From Bacteroidota bacterium (lineage in GTDB: Bacteria > Bacteroidota > Bacteroidia > NS11-12g > UBA9320): DNA of 64,000 bases. The notes under the pieces were generated by a model. That model searched no databases, was not told the origin of the DNA, and worked only from the letters and a program-made list of their open reading frames with translations. Position numbers and translations under genes: made by a program. Shown here piece by piece: positions 45,019 to 55,300 of the stretch (position 1 is the stretch's first letter; the number at the start of each line of letters is the position of its first letter). The stretch spans positions 56,663 to 120,662 of the forward strand of contig NVWV01000010.1 in NCBI GenBank assembly GCA_002746305.1, written 5' to 3'.

Positions 45019-47400
45019 CTACAATTGATATCTCAAGTTCAACATTCCATAAATAATATTTTCATTATTCATTCCCCAAATTTGATCTATATATCTATAT
45101 CCAGAGGTGAACTTAATACTCATTGATTTAAGAATATTTCTTTCAATAAATATCGCCTGAGATAACATTTTGCCGTCACTTAAAGTGTATTTATGTTGAA
45201 GATTTGCACCAACAATAAATTTCTTTACTTTCCAATCAACCGAAGCATTTATTGAATTAAAACTTAAAGTATCTATGGATGGATTAGTGATGCTATTTAA
45301 ATAACCAATATTGCATCTAATTTTGTTGTTTTGATAAAGCTGGTTGAAAGAAATAGTCCTGGTGTTGGATTGTAGGAGATTATTCTCTTGGTATTCTACT
45401 GTTGCTAGATTATATAATATGATAGAGTAGAAAAAATGTTTATCGATTGACTTTTGATATGATATTTGTGCGTTTAGCGATCTAAATTTATTATTTGTTT
45501 TTAACAGAGAATCCTGATGATTATTTCCCTGTTCAAAAGGAGTGTATGAAACCATAAAATTTGGTTTCTTCTTAAAGTGGGATTGTGCGGTAATCCCAAA
45601 TCCTTTCATCTCGTTTTTAGAAGAATTTAAGTTTGAAATATTGTCTCTGAAATATTTGTAAAACCCTGAATAAGAGATCTTTTCTTTCAGTATTTTTTGG
45701 TTATAATCAAAACTATAACTTCGATAATCATTCCTAAGAAAAGGAGATGCTAACGAACTAAATCCATAGTTTTTTTGATCAAATTCAAGCTTCAGATTAG
45801 AGGATTTTAAAAATTTTATTTTTGATTTTCCATAAAATGACAACCTATTTTTGAAGTTACTGAATGAAGATTCATCAGGGGCTTCTGTATATATTGAAAC
45901 GTCATTATTTGATCTAAGAAAAGTATGAGTTAATTCAAGATCTGTTTTAATAGTACTTACAATAAATGAGTACCCTACCCCATTTATTATATTGATTTTG
46001 GAATTTTCATCTTGATCCTTCACAGGATCCCAAATATAGGCAGAAATCAGATAGAAATCATTGAAATACTCCTCGCCATAGCCAATCTTACTGGCAATTA
46101 TATGTCTTGAAAAGAGATTTTGTTTAGCGGATTCAAAATTAAATCTGTTGAGTGAGACCACAGAATTTCCAACAGAAATTCGAGTATATAAATTGTCATT
46201 TGCGGAGGCTCTTTTAACGTTTAATCCTTTAATAGGGATACCATTTATAGTATTTTTCGAATAAAATGGATTGTAAAGTCCCACTTCAAATTCATCTATT
46301 GTAGATATGAACTTTCGTATAACTGAATGATTATTAATTGAATCTTTGAGTCGTCCTAGTTTGGATTTTTTAGTTTTGTTTGCTGATTCAGTGATTAATA
46401 TTTTGTGATGAGTAATAATCTTAGTAGCTGCTTGCTCTACCGAATTGGTAACGCGTTTTAACGAATCAGCAATAACCAGGTATTGATTAAGTCGATTCTT
46501 AGATTCTTGGTATTTCATTTCTAAATAATTAATAGAATCCAAAAATTGTTGTTTCAACTGATTTGAAGAGTCCACGGTCCTTTGTATTTTATTATACGCT
46601 GCGGTGTTACTACCTACCGAGTCAGAGTCTTTAGTAAGCTGCTCAAGTAACTTAGCTGTATCAATTTCAAAAGAACTGAATTGTTCTTCCATATGACTCA
46701 ATTTAGATTTATAGGATTGATTTAAAGCTGATTTTTGGCGATTAATATCATTTTTATAAATATCCAGATCAATGTTAAAATCTGAAAGCTGAATCAGCTC
46801 TTTTTTCTTTTGACTAATAATATCAGAGCTTTTATTTTTAATCTGGTCCTTAAATGCGTCAACATCAAAGCTAAATGAAATAGAGTTGGTATTAAAGTAG
46901 GAATTATCCTCAGTTGTATAGTACAGATCAGATTGAAATGGCAGGCCAAACATCGATACTCTTGGGTTTGCATAGATTCTGGTATAATGTTGTTCACTTA
47001 AGCCATAAGGAAGCGTTTTGTTTGAAGTGAAAGACTCTATTTCAATGGTTCCATCTTTATTAAAACCATTTGAAAAGTATTTTTTAATAGAAGCAGAGTT
47101 TGGTTTTTGAAACTTATCTTTTTGAAACGCAAGTTTTTGTAAGGCGGATATCTTTTCTTTTAATAATTCTTTAGGGTCCAGAAAATTTAAGGTTGGATCG
47201 AGCGACAGTTCACTTAAGATCTTCTGTTTGATTGAGTCCTGAGCACTCCATTTTACAACCTTTTGAGAAGAAAATTCTTCGCTATAAAATTGATCAATAA
47301 ATGGGGAAGAAAATTTGTCCATAGCTATAGTTACTTGACCAAATACCGTGTTTAGTTCAACTAATAATATAACAATGAATAGTAAAATTCTAAAGTTCAC
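45019..47400 (-). CDS. Exported coiled-coil protein with C-terminal outer-membrane barrel-like part
   Basis: About 793 aa from a GTG at 47400 (GTG AAC TTT...: MNFRILLFIVILLVELNTVFGQ, a good signal); a TTG nine bases upstream is the alternative. The N-terminal third is mixed. Residues about 195-345 are rich in charged and Leu/Ser heptads (QKSALNQSYKSKLSHMEEQFSSFE..., ESKNRLNQYLVIADSLKRVT) and read as a long coiled coil. The C-terminal part (about 360-793) is beta-rich, with alternating strands (VNLKRASANDNLYTRISVGNSV, KLEFDQKNYGFSS, ISFNQLYQNNKIRCNIGYLNS, NIIYGMLNLRYQL) typical of a barrel. I recognise no family. It is divergent from the RHS operon, sharing a 218-bp control region. It may be an outer-membrane secretion or docking partner of those giants, an inference from position. 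Confidence 0.65.
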   Translation of the reverse strand: MNFRILLFIVILLVELNTVFGQVTIAMDKFSSPFIDQFYSEEFSSQKVVKWSAQDSIKQKILSELSLDPTLNFLDPKELLKEKISALQKLAFQKDKFQKPNSASIKKYFSNGFNKDGTIEIESFTSNKTLPYGLSEQHYTRIYANPRVSMFGLPFQSDLYYTTEDNSYFNTNSISFSFDVDAFKDQIKNKSSDIISQKKKELIQLSDFNIDLDIYKNDINRQKSALNQSYKSKLSHMEEQFSSFEIDTAKLLEQLTKDSDSVGSNTAAYNKIQRTVDSSNQLKQQFLDSINYLEMKYQESKNRLNQYLVIADSLKRVTNSVEQAATKIITHHKILITESANKTKKSKLGRLKDSINNHSVIRKFISTIDEFEVGLYNPFYSKNTINGIPIKGLNVKRASANDNLYTRISVGNSVVSLNRFNFESAKQNLFSRHIIASKIGYGEEYFNDFYLISAYIWDPVKDQDENSKINIINGVGYSFIVSTIKTDLELTHTFLRSNNDVSIYTEAPDESSFSNFKNRLSFYGKSKIKFLKSSNLKLEFDQKNYGFSSLASPFLRNDYRSYSFDYNQKILKEKISYSGFYKYFRDNISNLNSSKNEMKGFGITAQSHFKKKPNFMVSYTPFEQGNNHQDSLLKTNNKFRSLNAQISYQKSIDKHFFYSIILYNLATVEYQENNLLQSNTRTISFNQLYQNNKIRCNIGYLNSITNPSIDTLSFNSINASVDWKVKKFIVGANLQHKYTLSDGKMLSQAIFIERNILKSMSIKFTSGYRYIDQIWGMNNENIIYGMLNLRYQL

Positions 47401-47482
47401 AAGGAACAAATATTTCGAAAAAAAAAGAAAATAACAAATTAACCCCGTTTAAGTACCGAAAAAGGAGGTAAAAAAAATATTT

Positions 47483-47514
47483 TTTGGAATTATGATAGAT
47501 AAAATTTAGATTTG
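47483..47514 (+). promoter_or_regulatory. Consensus promoter of the RHS operon
   Basis: TTTG (47483-47486), a 20-bp spacer and TAGATTTG (47507-47514) match the Bacteroidota housekeeping promoter (TTTG / 19-21 / TAnnTTTG) exactly. Transcription would start near 47521, leaving a leader of about 98 nt before the ATG at 47619. This is the best promoter in the window. Confidence 0.65.
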
Positions 47515-47579
47515 GACTATTAACCCCTAAATATTTTTTTTAATTGACTCCTTATTAATCCCTAATATCCCTTTCATTT

Positions 47580-47601
47580 AGTCTGGAAATAATTCTAGAC
47601 T
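47580..47601 (+). promoter_or_regulatory. Hairpin in the 5' leader of the RHS operon
   Basis: AGTCTGGAA (47580-47588), ATAA loop, TTCTAGACT (47593-47601): a 9-bp stem with one G-U pair, ending 17 nt before the first start codon and followed by TTCAATTTT. It could limit ribosome access, act as an attenuator, or be a dimeric repressor site. Confidence 0.45.
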
Positions 47602-47618
47602 TTCAATTTTATATTATC

Positions 47619-48725
47619 ATGCGAATATTTATTATAAGCTTATTTTTCATCTGTATTTCATCTGTCTCAAATGCTCAGGTGTCCATTCAACTTCAAGAGT
47701 TTAATGGAATTAATTTTAGCTCATCCGATGCGGTAAATTGCATTATTACTTCAAATCTGGAAGAATCCATTTCTGTTTTTTTAGAGGTTCAAATTGCCTC
47801 AGAAAAAGGGGCGGTAATTGCAATGCTTAAAACACGCCCATTTAAATTAAACAGAGGGGTAAATCTGTATTCTAAACAAAATTTACAAATTGATCAAAAG
47901 AAATATTTGAATCGTGATTTTGGTTTATACGAGCAATCCAATGGATACTTACCCGCAGCCTCCTATAGTTATTGCTTGTCCTTGAGATGTGCAGATGAAA
48001 ATTGTTTTAATATTCCAACCGAATGGCCTATTGAGAAGGTAACAGGCTGTATTGATATTAATATTATTAATCCAACACCATTATTTCTGTCAAGTCCGTT
48101 TGATGAAGCTTCAATAGATACTAAAAGACCCAATTTTAATTGGATTCCTCCAATGCCAATAGGGAATGATCCAAATCTTACCTATCAATTTACGTTGGTT
48201 GAATTAAGAGAGAGGCAATCAGGAGAAAGTGCGATTAGAAGAAATAGACCCATGTATCGGTCTAATGGCTTAAGACAAATCAATTTAATTTTCCCTCCAG
48301 AATTGGAAGACCTGAAGATTGAAACAGAATATGCATGGCAGGTTCAGGCTTTTTTAGGCAAAACGGTTATTCAAACATCCGATGTATGGACATTTAGTAT
48401 ACCCGAAGATGAGGATGAAGTGCTACCGATGCCGTCAGTTTTACTCAAAAAAACAGACAATCAAATTTACAATGCAGTTAATGAACTGAAGTTTATCTAT
48501 AAGCAGGAGGGTATTTCAAAAGACTTAAAATATACCATCACCTTATTGGATGGAACAGACTTGCAATTAAACTTAAATGACTTAAGCTTAAAGTTTGGAG
48601 AGAATGCTTTTGTTGTTAACCTAAAAGACCTGAACTTAGAACATAAACAGTACTATATTCTTAAAGTTACCACTGACAAAAGGGAAGTGTATCGCTTAAA
48701 GTTTAAATACTTTTTTAGAAAATAA
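47619..48725 (+). CDS. Exported Fn3-like domain protein
   Basis: 368 aa. The signal peptide (1-19) ends VSNAQ. The first half (about 20-145) is a beta domain (VSIQLQEFNGINF...LPAASYSYCLSLRCAD). Then a fibronectin-III-like domain starts LFLSSPFDEASIDTKRPNFNWIPPMP and runs to TEYAWQVQAFLGKTVIQTSDVWTFSIP (about 150-265). A last beta domain covers about 275-368. Such Fn3 proteins often accompany large secreted proteins in Bacteroidota, as structural or adaptor parts. It is the first gene of the operon that carries the two RHS giants, 20 bp before the lipoprotein gene. The specific role is unknown. Confidence 0.7.
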   Translation: MRIFIISLFFICISSVSNAQVSIQLQEFNGINFSSSDAVNCIITSNLEESISVFLEVQIASEKGAVIAMLKTRPFKLNRGVNLYSKQNLQIDQKKYLNRDFGLYEQSNGYLPAASYSYCLSLRCADENCFNIPTEWPIEKVTGCIDINIINPTPLFLSSPFDEASIDTKRPNFNWIPPMPIGNDPNLTYQFTLVELRERQSGESAIRRNRPMYRSNGLRQINLIFPPELEDLKIETEYAWQVQAFLGKTVIQTSDVWTFSIPEDEDEVLPMPSVLLKKTDNQIYNAVNELKFIYKQEGISKDLKYTITLLDGTDLQLNLNDLSLKFGENAFVVNLKDLNLEHKQYYILKVTTDKREVYRLKFKYFFRK

Positions 48726-48745
48726 AAAAAAATAACTCCCACATT

Positions 48746-49339
48746 TTGAAAGCTATATTTCACCTCTTATGTATTAGTCTTTTGGCCTCCTGCTCTTCAG
48801 GAATCGGCTATAAGGAATACTTTAATTTCTTCAATCAATTTGATGAAGGATCAAGTATGGTCTTTGTTGATGGAGATATTACCTACAGTTTGCAATTCCG
48901 ACCAGCTGAGTTTCTAGCCTTAAATCATATCAAGTCAGATTCGGAGATAAATGCAGATAAAATCAGCAAAACAATATCTGACTATGAGCAAGGTCTTAAT
49001 TTTTGTCTTCGCATATCTTCTGTGAAAAATGAAGATATTCTGGATTTAAATACTAAAGATAAAGGAGAATATTATGGCCGAATAGCCATGTTGAATGTTG
49101 ATTTTCCCAGATTAATTGCAGGAATATCTAAAAAAGATACGATGAGATGTCAAATCCATCATTACGAAAGAACCTACAAAGTTCAACCCTTTGTTCAAGT
49201 ACTGTTCAATATCAAAAGTAATAAAGAAAACCTCCCAGAAAATGTTGTTTTTTATGATGACATCTTTAATGAGGGAAAAAAAATTGAGTTTAAAAACTTT
49301 AAAGAATATTATTCCAACCTACCAAAATTGAATATATGA
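48746..49339 (+). CDS. Small lipoprotein of the RHS operon
   Basis: 197 aa using a TTG start (48746). No ATG suits, and the TTG gives a proper lipoprotein signal with lipobox ASC (LLCISLLASCSSG, Cys16). The mature protein is mixed alpha/beta with no domain that I recognise (SMVFVDGDITYSLQFRPAEFLAL, NFCLRISSVKNEDILDLN, QPFVQVLFNIKSNKENLP). The stop overlaps the start of the next, giant gene by 4 bp (ATGA), so translation is coupled. This suggests the lipoprotein is needed in step with the giant, for instance as chaperone or surface anchor. Confidence 0.65.
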   Translation: MKAIFHLLCISLLASCSSGIGYKEYFNFFNQFDEGSSMVFVDGDITYSLQFRPAEFLALNHIKSDSEINADKISKTISDYEQGLNFCLRISSVKNEDILDLNTKDKGEYYGRIAMLNVDFPRLIAGISKKDTMRCQIHHYERTYKVQPFVQVLFNIKSNKENLPENVVFYDDIFNEGKKIEFKNFKEYYSNLPKLNI

Positions 49340-52300
49340 AAATTGTAATAAATAGAAGCACGAAAATCAAAGCACTAACCCTATTGGTTGTGTTTATTTC
49401 AGAAATGATTTATCCCGTGGTGAGTTATGCTTTAACAGGAGGGCCATCTCAGCCAGAGGTTCAATCTTTTGAGCCTGTTGGAACTAGCGAAATGGTGGAT
49501 GTATTCAGTGGCGATTTCAACTATAATATACCGTTATTGGATGTAAATGGATATCCCGTAAATATTGCTTATCACGCTGGAGTAAGTATGGATCAGGAAT
49601 CAAGTTGGGTAGGTCTAGGATGGAATATTAATCCAGGAACAATCAACAGAGGAATGCGTGGATTGCCCGATGACATGAACGGAGAAGGAGTTACTAAAGA
49701 AACGTATATGAAAACCAATTGGACGTTGGGTTTAAATGCTGCTTTCAATGGAGAACTCTTTGGCAAGAACGTGAAAAAGAAAAAAAGAAAAAAAGAAAAT
49801 TTCGGATTGGATTTAAGCTTCAATTTAGGGATGAAATACAATAGTTATAAAGGAATGGGATATAGCTTTGGCTCTGGAGTAAATTTCAGTAAGGAGCTAT
49901 CGGATAAAATGGGACTTAACACAGGTCTGTCTATGGATTATTCAGATGATGGAGGACTGGATATCAGCCCAAATATTTCTATTTCTCATAAAACAGATGA
50001 TGAAGATCCTAAAAGACGAACTTCATTATCTAACAAGTTTAGCATTGGTAGTGGTTTTAATTCTCGATCAGGTTTAAAAGGACTGACTTTGAGCCATTCT
50101 GGTGATGTTAATTATACCAAGGAGACGAAGAAAACGAAAAAAAGTGATAAGAAAGCACGAAAAGTAACGGGATTTGGTATGCCAAATTCAAGTATAACGT
50201 ACTCAAAGGCTATGCCATCGTATACCCCAGGAATCAGTACTCCATTCGCAAATGTTTCTGTTGATTTCAGTTTTAGAACAGGAATGGAATTATTTGGAAT
50301 GGAAGGTGCGGGAACATTACGTGGAAGCTTTAACAGCCAGTACATCCCAAAAGATAAGATGGTGCAAACAAAAAAGGGTTATGGTTATTTGTATGAGCAA
50401 GAAATAAGTAGCAGTGAAAATCTAAAGAACAGAGATGTTCTTCTGGATTTTAACAGAGAAAACACTATGCCTCTGATGAAGACTACACCTTATCTGCCAT
50501 GGGCTAACCACTCCTTTGATATGTATAGTGTATCAGCACAAGGGGTCGGAGGAACCTATAGACTACACAGAAATGATTTGCCTGTATTGCATGATGATTA
50601 TCGGGATAGTAAAACAATTGGCGGCAGACTGGGATTGGATTTATCTGGTTCAAATGCAGTGAAAGCTGGATTGAATCTTGGATTTAATTTTAGTAGATCA
50701 GAATCAGGATATTGGTCCAATAGCTTAAGTAAAAAAACGGGTTTTATAAGTAAAGCAGATAAAAATGCATCGGTTACAAACCCAAATTATGAACCAACGT
50801 ATTTTAGAGAAGTGAACGAGCTAGTTCCTCAAAACATAAACTATATGAATTTAGTAGGTGGGGAGAATTTAATAACACCTGTTTTAGCTGGCTATGAAAT
50901 TGCAGGTGCTTTAAAAGATGGAAACAACCCAAATCAATACCGACATCTAAGTAATACTAAAAAGAACAATGCGTCTGGAGAAAGAACGGTAAGAAATAAT
51001 TTATTCAGCTATCATACCGCTGCAGAATCTGATTTCTGCTTGGATAAAAAAATTAAGATTTATTCTAAGAATAGTAAGGTATTTACCAATGGACAATTAA
51101 AACATACGACCATTTCAAGATTGGATGGGGAACGAAAGGAATCTCATATTTCAGAAGTCGAAGTGGTAGCAGGTGACGGTTCAAGACATGTGTTTGGTAT
51201 CCCTGCTTATAACAACAGTCAAGTAGAAAAATCTTTTAGAGTCAATGAATCTAAAGGAAGTACTTCCGGACTAGTCGGATATACTCCAGGTATTGATAAC
51301 CAGTTAAACAAGGATCAATCCGATAAAAATAAAAATGATATTGATCGCTTTTATTCTTCAGTAACCACCCCAGGTTATGCACACTCCTATTTGTTAACGG
51401 GAGTATTGTCACCAGATTATGTGGATTTATCAGGAAATGGAATTTCGGATGATGATTTGGGTTCAGCAGTTAAAATAAACTACACCAGAACTCATACTAA
51501 TTACGGATGGAGAACACCATATCAAGAGAACAAAGCAAAATATGCAAAAGGCTTAGAGACTGATATTTACGATGCCATTGGAAGTTATGTTTATGGTAAA
51601 AAGGAATTATGGCACATGCACAGTATAGAAGGTAAAACGCATGTTGCCTTTTTTATAATTTCCAAAAGAAAAGACGGATTAGGAGTTAAAAATGAAAATG
51701 GATTAAAGGATTATAGCAGTAAATTATACAAGCTGGACAGAATCGAATTGTATTCAAAAAGAGAATTAAAAGAGTACGGAGATGATGCCGTAGCCATAAA
51801 AAAAGTTCACTTTGAGTATGATTATGAGCTGTGTGAGGGAGTTGAAAACCAGGTAAATACTACTTTAGGGAAGTTAACGTTAAAAGAAATTTATTTCACC
51901 TATGGCAATTCATTTAAGGGAAAATTAAACTCTTATAAGTTTCATTATGACAATACATTAGGAGCAAACTATCATATACTAGCCTATGATCGTTGGGGTA
52001 CGTACTCCAACCCTCAAACGAATTCGGCATTACCAACAAACGCAGAATTTCCTTATACAAAACAAGATCAAGCAACTGCAGATCAGTATGCTGCAATATG
52101 GAACTTAAATAAAATTGAACTTCCTTCAGGTGGAGTAATTAATGTAGATTATGAAGCTGATGATTATGGATATGTGCAGGATAGACGTGCAATGCGGATG
52201 TTTATGCTAAAAGACTTTGGCCGGTGGAGTAAAGACCATGACTACTTTATCAGAAGCTCTCAATTGTATAAAGATGGGTTGGAAGATGTTTTAATAGACG

Positions 52301-55300
52301 GTATAGGCAAAATACATAATGACATTATCTTTTTCAATTTAGAAGAGGATGTTCCGGATAATCAAACTGGAGTTGATATTATCAGAAATGAATATCTAAA
52401 GGGAATGAAGGAGATTCAGGTTACGGCAAACCTTGAAATAAACAGTGGCAATTACGAATATGTAAAAACCTATGTCACTCCAGAATATGTCAATGACAAT
52501 GGTCGCCTAGTCATGGAATGTGGCGTTGCAGATGGTGGTGCTACGGGTTGGGTAAGAGTGAGAAAAGTTCATATAGGTGATTCAAAAAAACAGGGTAAAA
52601 AAACGGGTATGATAAACCCAATTGTTAAGGCTGGATTTGATTATACCAGATTGAACTTGAATTATTTAATTTATCCAAACAGTGATCGAAACCGAAATGA
52701 AGAAGGTGTAAACCTACAGATGTTAGGATCTTTCCTTGGATTTTTTAACGATCTGGCAACTATGGCTGTGGGGCCAAATAGAATGTTGCTTACTCGAAAA
52801 TTTTGTCAGGATATGAATATTAACAAGTCCTGGATTAGATTAAATGATCCGAACAAAGTTAAAGTTGGCGGCGGGCATAGAGTAAAAAGTATTCGATTAT
52901 CTGACAATTGGGATGCTATTAATTCTCAGGATATTGATGCCATTAACTCTGAATATGGCCAAGTATATGACTATACCATAGCAGAGCAAAGTGAAACAGG
53001 ATTATACGACATCATAAGCAGTGGAGTAGCTACTTATGAACCGTTTATCGGAAGAGATGAAAATCCATTTGTTACACCACTGTTTTTTGATCAAAAACGG
53101 CCGGGAGTTCCAGACGATCGATTTACTTTCGAATATCCGATTGGGGAAAGTTTCTTTCCTGGAGCGTCTATAGGTTATAGTAAAGTAACCGTTAAAAGTT
53201 TAGAACATATCGGTCAAGCTAAACAACATAGAACTGGATATCAGGTAACTGAGTTCTATACTTACAAAGATCATCCGACCATAGTCCAAGCATCCGATAT
53301 TGACCGGAAATTCACGAATGACAATTGGGGAGCTAAATTACTGTCTTTAGGCCCAGATGTAAAAAAGGCATCAGCAGCCCAAGGATATTTAATAGTACTT
53401 AATGATATGCACGGTAAGCCCAAATCAAATTGGTCTTATGATGAAAATGATGTATTACTTTCAGGAATAGAGTATGAGTATCAAATAAATGATGATGGTA
53501 CGCTGAATAGCGAAGTACTAGGCATGAAAGACGGTGTTATCAGTGCTATGAATTTTGGTGTCAATGTAGATTTTTCCATGGATAGCAGGTTTATGAAAGA
53601 TGAATTTTTCAGTGCAAATGGGGATATAAACCTAGATGTTTTTGCAGCAGGAGTAATTCCCATATTTGTTCCAACGCTTTGGCCTGACATATCAACTGGC
53701 ATAACCGAAGTTAAAACAATGTCCGTTCTTAAGGTGGTTAGAAAAACCGGATTGTTAATGAAAACGACTGCACACAAAGAGGGGTCTAAAATTTTGACAC
53801 AGAACATGTTGTTTGACGGAAAAACCGGATCAGTATTACTCACTTCTATACAGAATGAATTTGGAGATAACATTTACAGCTTCAATTATCCGGCTCATTG
53901 GGTCTATGAGCAAGGAATGGGACAAGCATTTCAGAATTGGGGACTAGAGATCAAGGGTTTAAAAATGAGCGGCGGAGAACTGGTAAGTACCAATTCCTTA
54001 GATTTAACTAAGGTGTTATTCCCAGGGGACGTATGCTTATTAAACAGACCCGGCAAATTTGAAAACAAAAAAGTATGGGTCAATTATACCACCACAAATA
54101 AGATTGTATTAATAGACAAAAGAGGTTACGTGATGCATGATTCAAAGAACCTGTTTAGAAACGATTTTACTACTTTAAGAGTATTAAGAAGCGGGAGAAA
54201 AAACATGGCCGGCGTTTCCATCGGGTCCGTCACATCCATGGAAAATCCATTAATTAATACTGGAGGTACATATACCTTAGATTTCACAGAGGTATTGGCT
54301 ACCTCCGCGGTAGAGTATAAAGATGAATGGAAAACAGATTTGTCTTTATTCCCAGTATACAATTGTGATACAATTGCTACTTCAAAACTAATAACACATT
54401 TAGCTAAAATAGATACGCTAATTAATCAGGGATATTTCTTAGATACAACCCTAAACACAATTTACAATCTGGATACATGCAATTTGGCCTGTGCCAGTGG
54501 ATTTACATATAACCCCAACACAGGTTATTGTGAAAAATTTGATACAGCGTCCGCAACGTATTCAGGTCAAAGTTATCAAGCAAATAAAGCTGTAGTTATT
54601 AATGTGTATGGATCCTATGGATCTCGCTTTTATAATACGACCCCTAATGATCAGTATCCGCTTAATCAATCTACAGCAGGCACCTATCTAGATGCAAGTA
54701 GTAATACGGTGAGTCAGGAATTTAGAATTACAAATAATGAGGCTTGGGACCCTTCAGATTATAAAGAAGGCAGACTAAACCTAAATGGTATATGGCCAAC
54801 TACAAGTTGGAGTGGTGATCCTGTAAATACCTGGATTGGGTTTTCAGAATGTTTTGAAGTGGATGAGAAGAAAAACTATTATATAGGAATAGGTGCAGAC
54901 AACAAAACAAGAGTTAGAATAAATGGGGAAGAATTTGTAAATATGGATGCAAATATTTTCGCCGATCAAAATTTTAAGTATTGGAATGTTTTTCCTGTGG
55001 AATTAGAACAAGGATTTAATATTATTGAAATGGAAGGATTGAACGTAGGAGGTATTGCCTCTTTTGGTGCTGAAGTATACGATGCAACCAAAGCTCAAGT
55101 ACAAAGTTTCACAACCCAATCAGAATTAGAGGATGCATTAATATTCTCAACCAAGTACTTAGACGGGACTTACTTTCACACCAGTTCAAATAGTAATTAT
55201 GGATATCAATGCCCTGCTGGTTATTCTTTGAACCTCTGTTCAGATAGTATTATGTGCTCAAAAATTCAACGAGAGTACGTTGGTTTTTGTGAGTGTCCGA

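Noticed and set aside
53481..53873. Minus-strand frame of 130 aa inside the first giant gene
   Set aside because: Fully antisense to a long, well-supported frame, with no start context or domain; other minus-strand frames in the giants are the same case.
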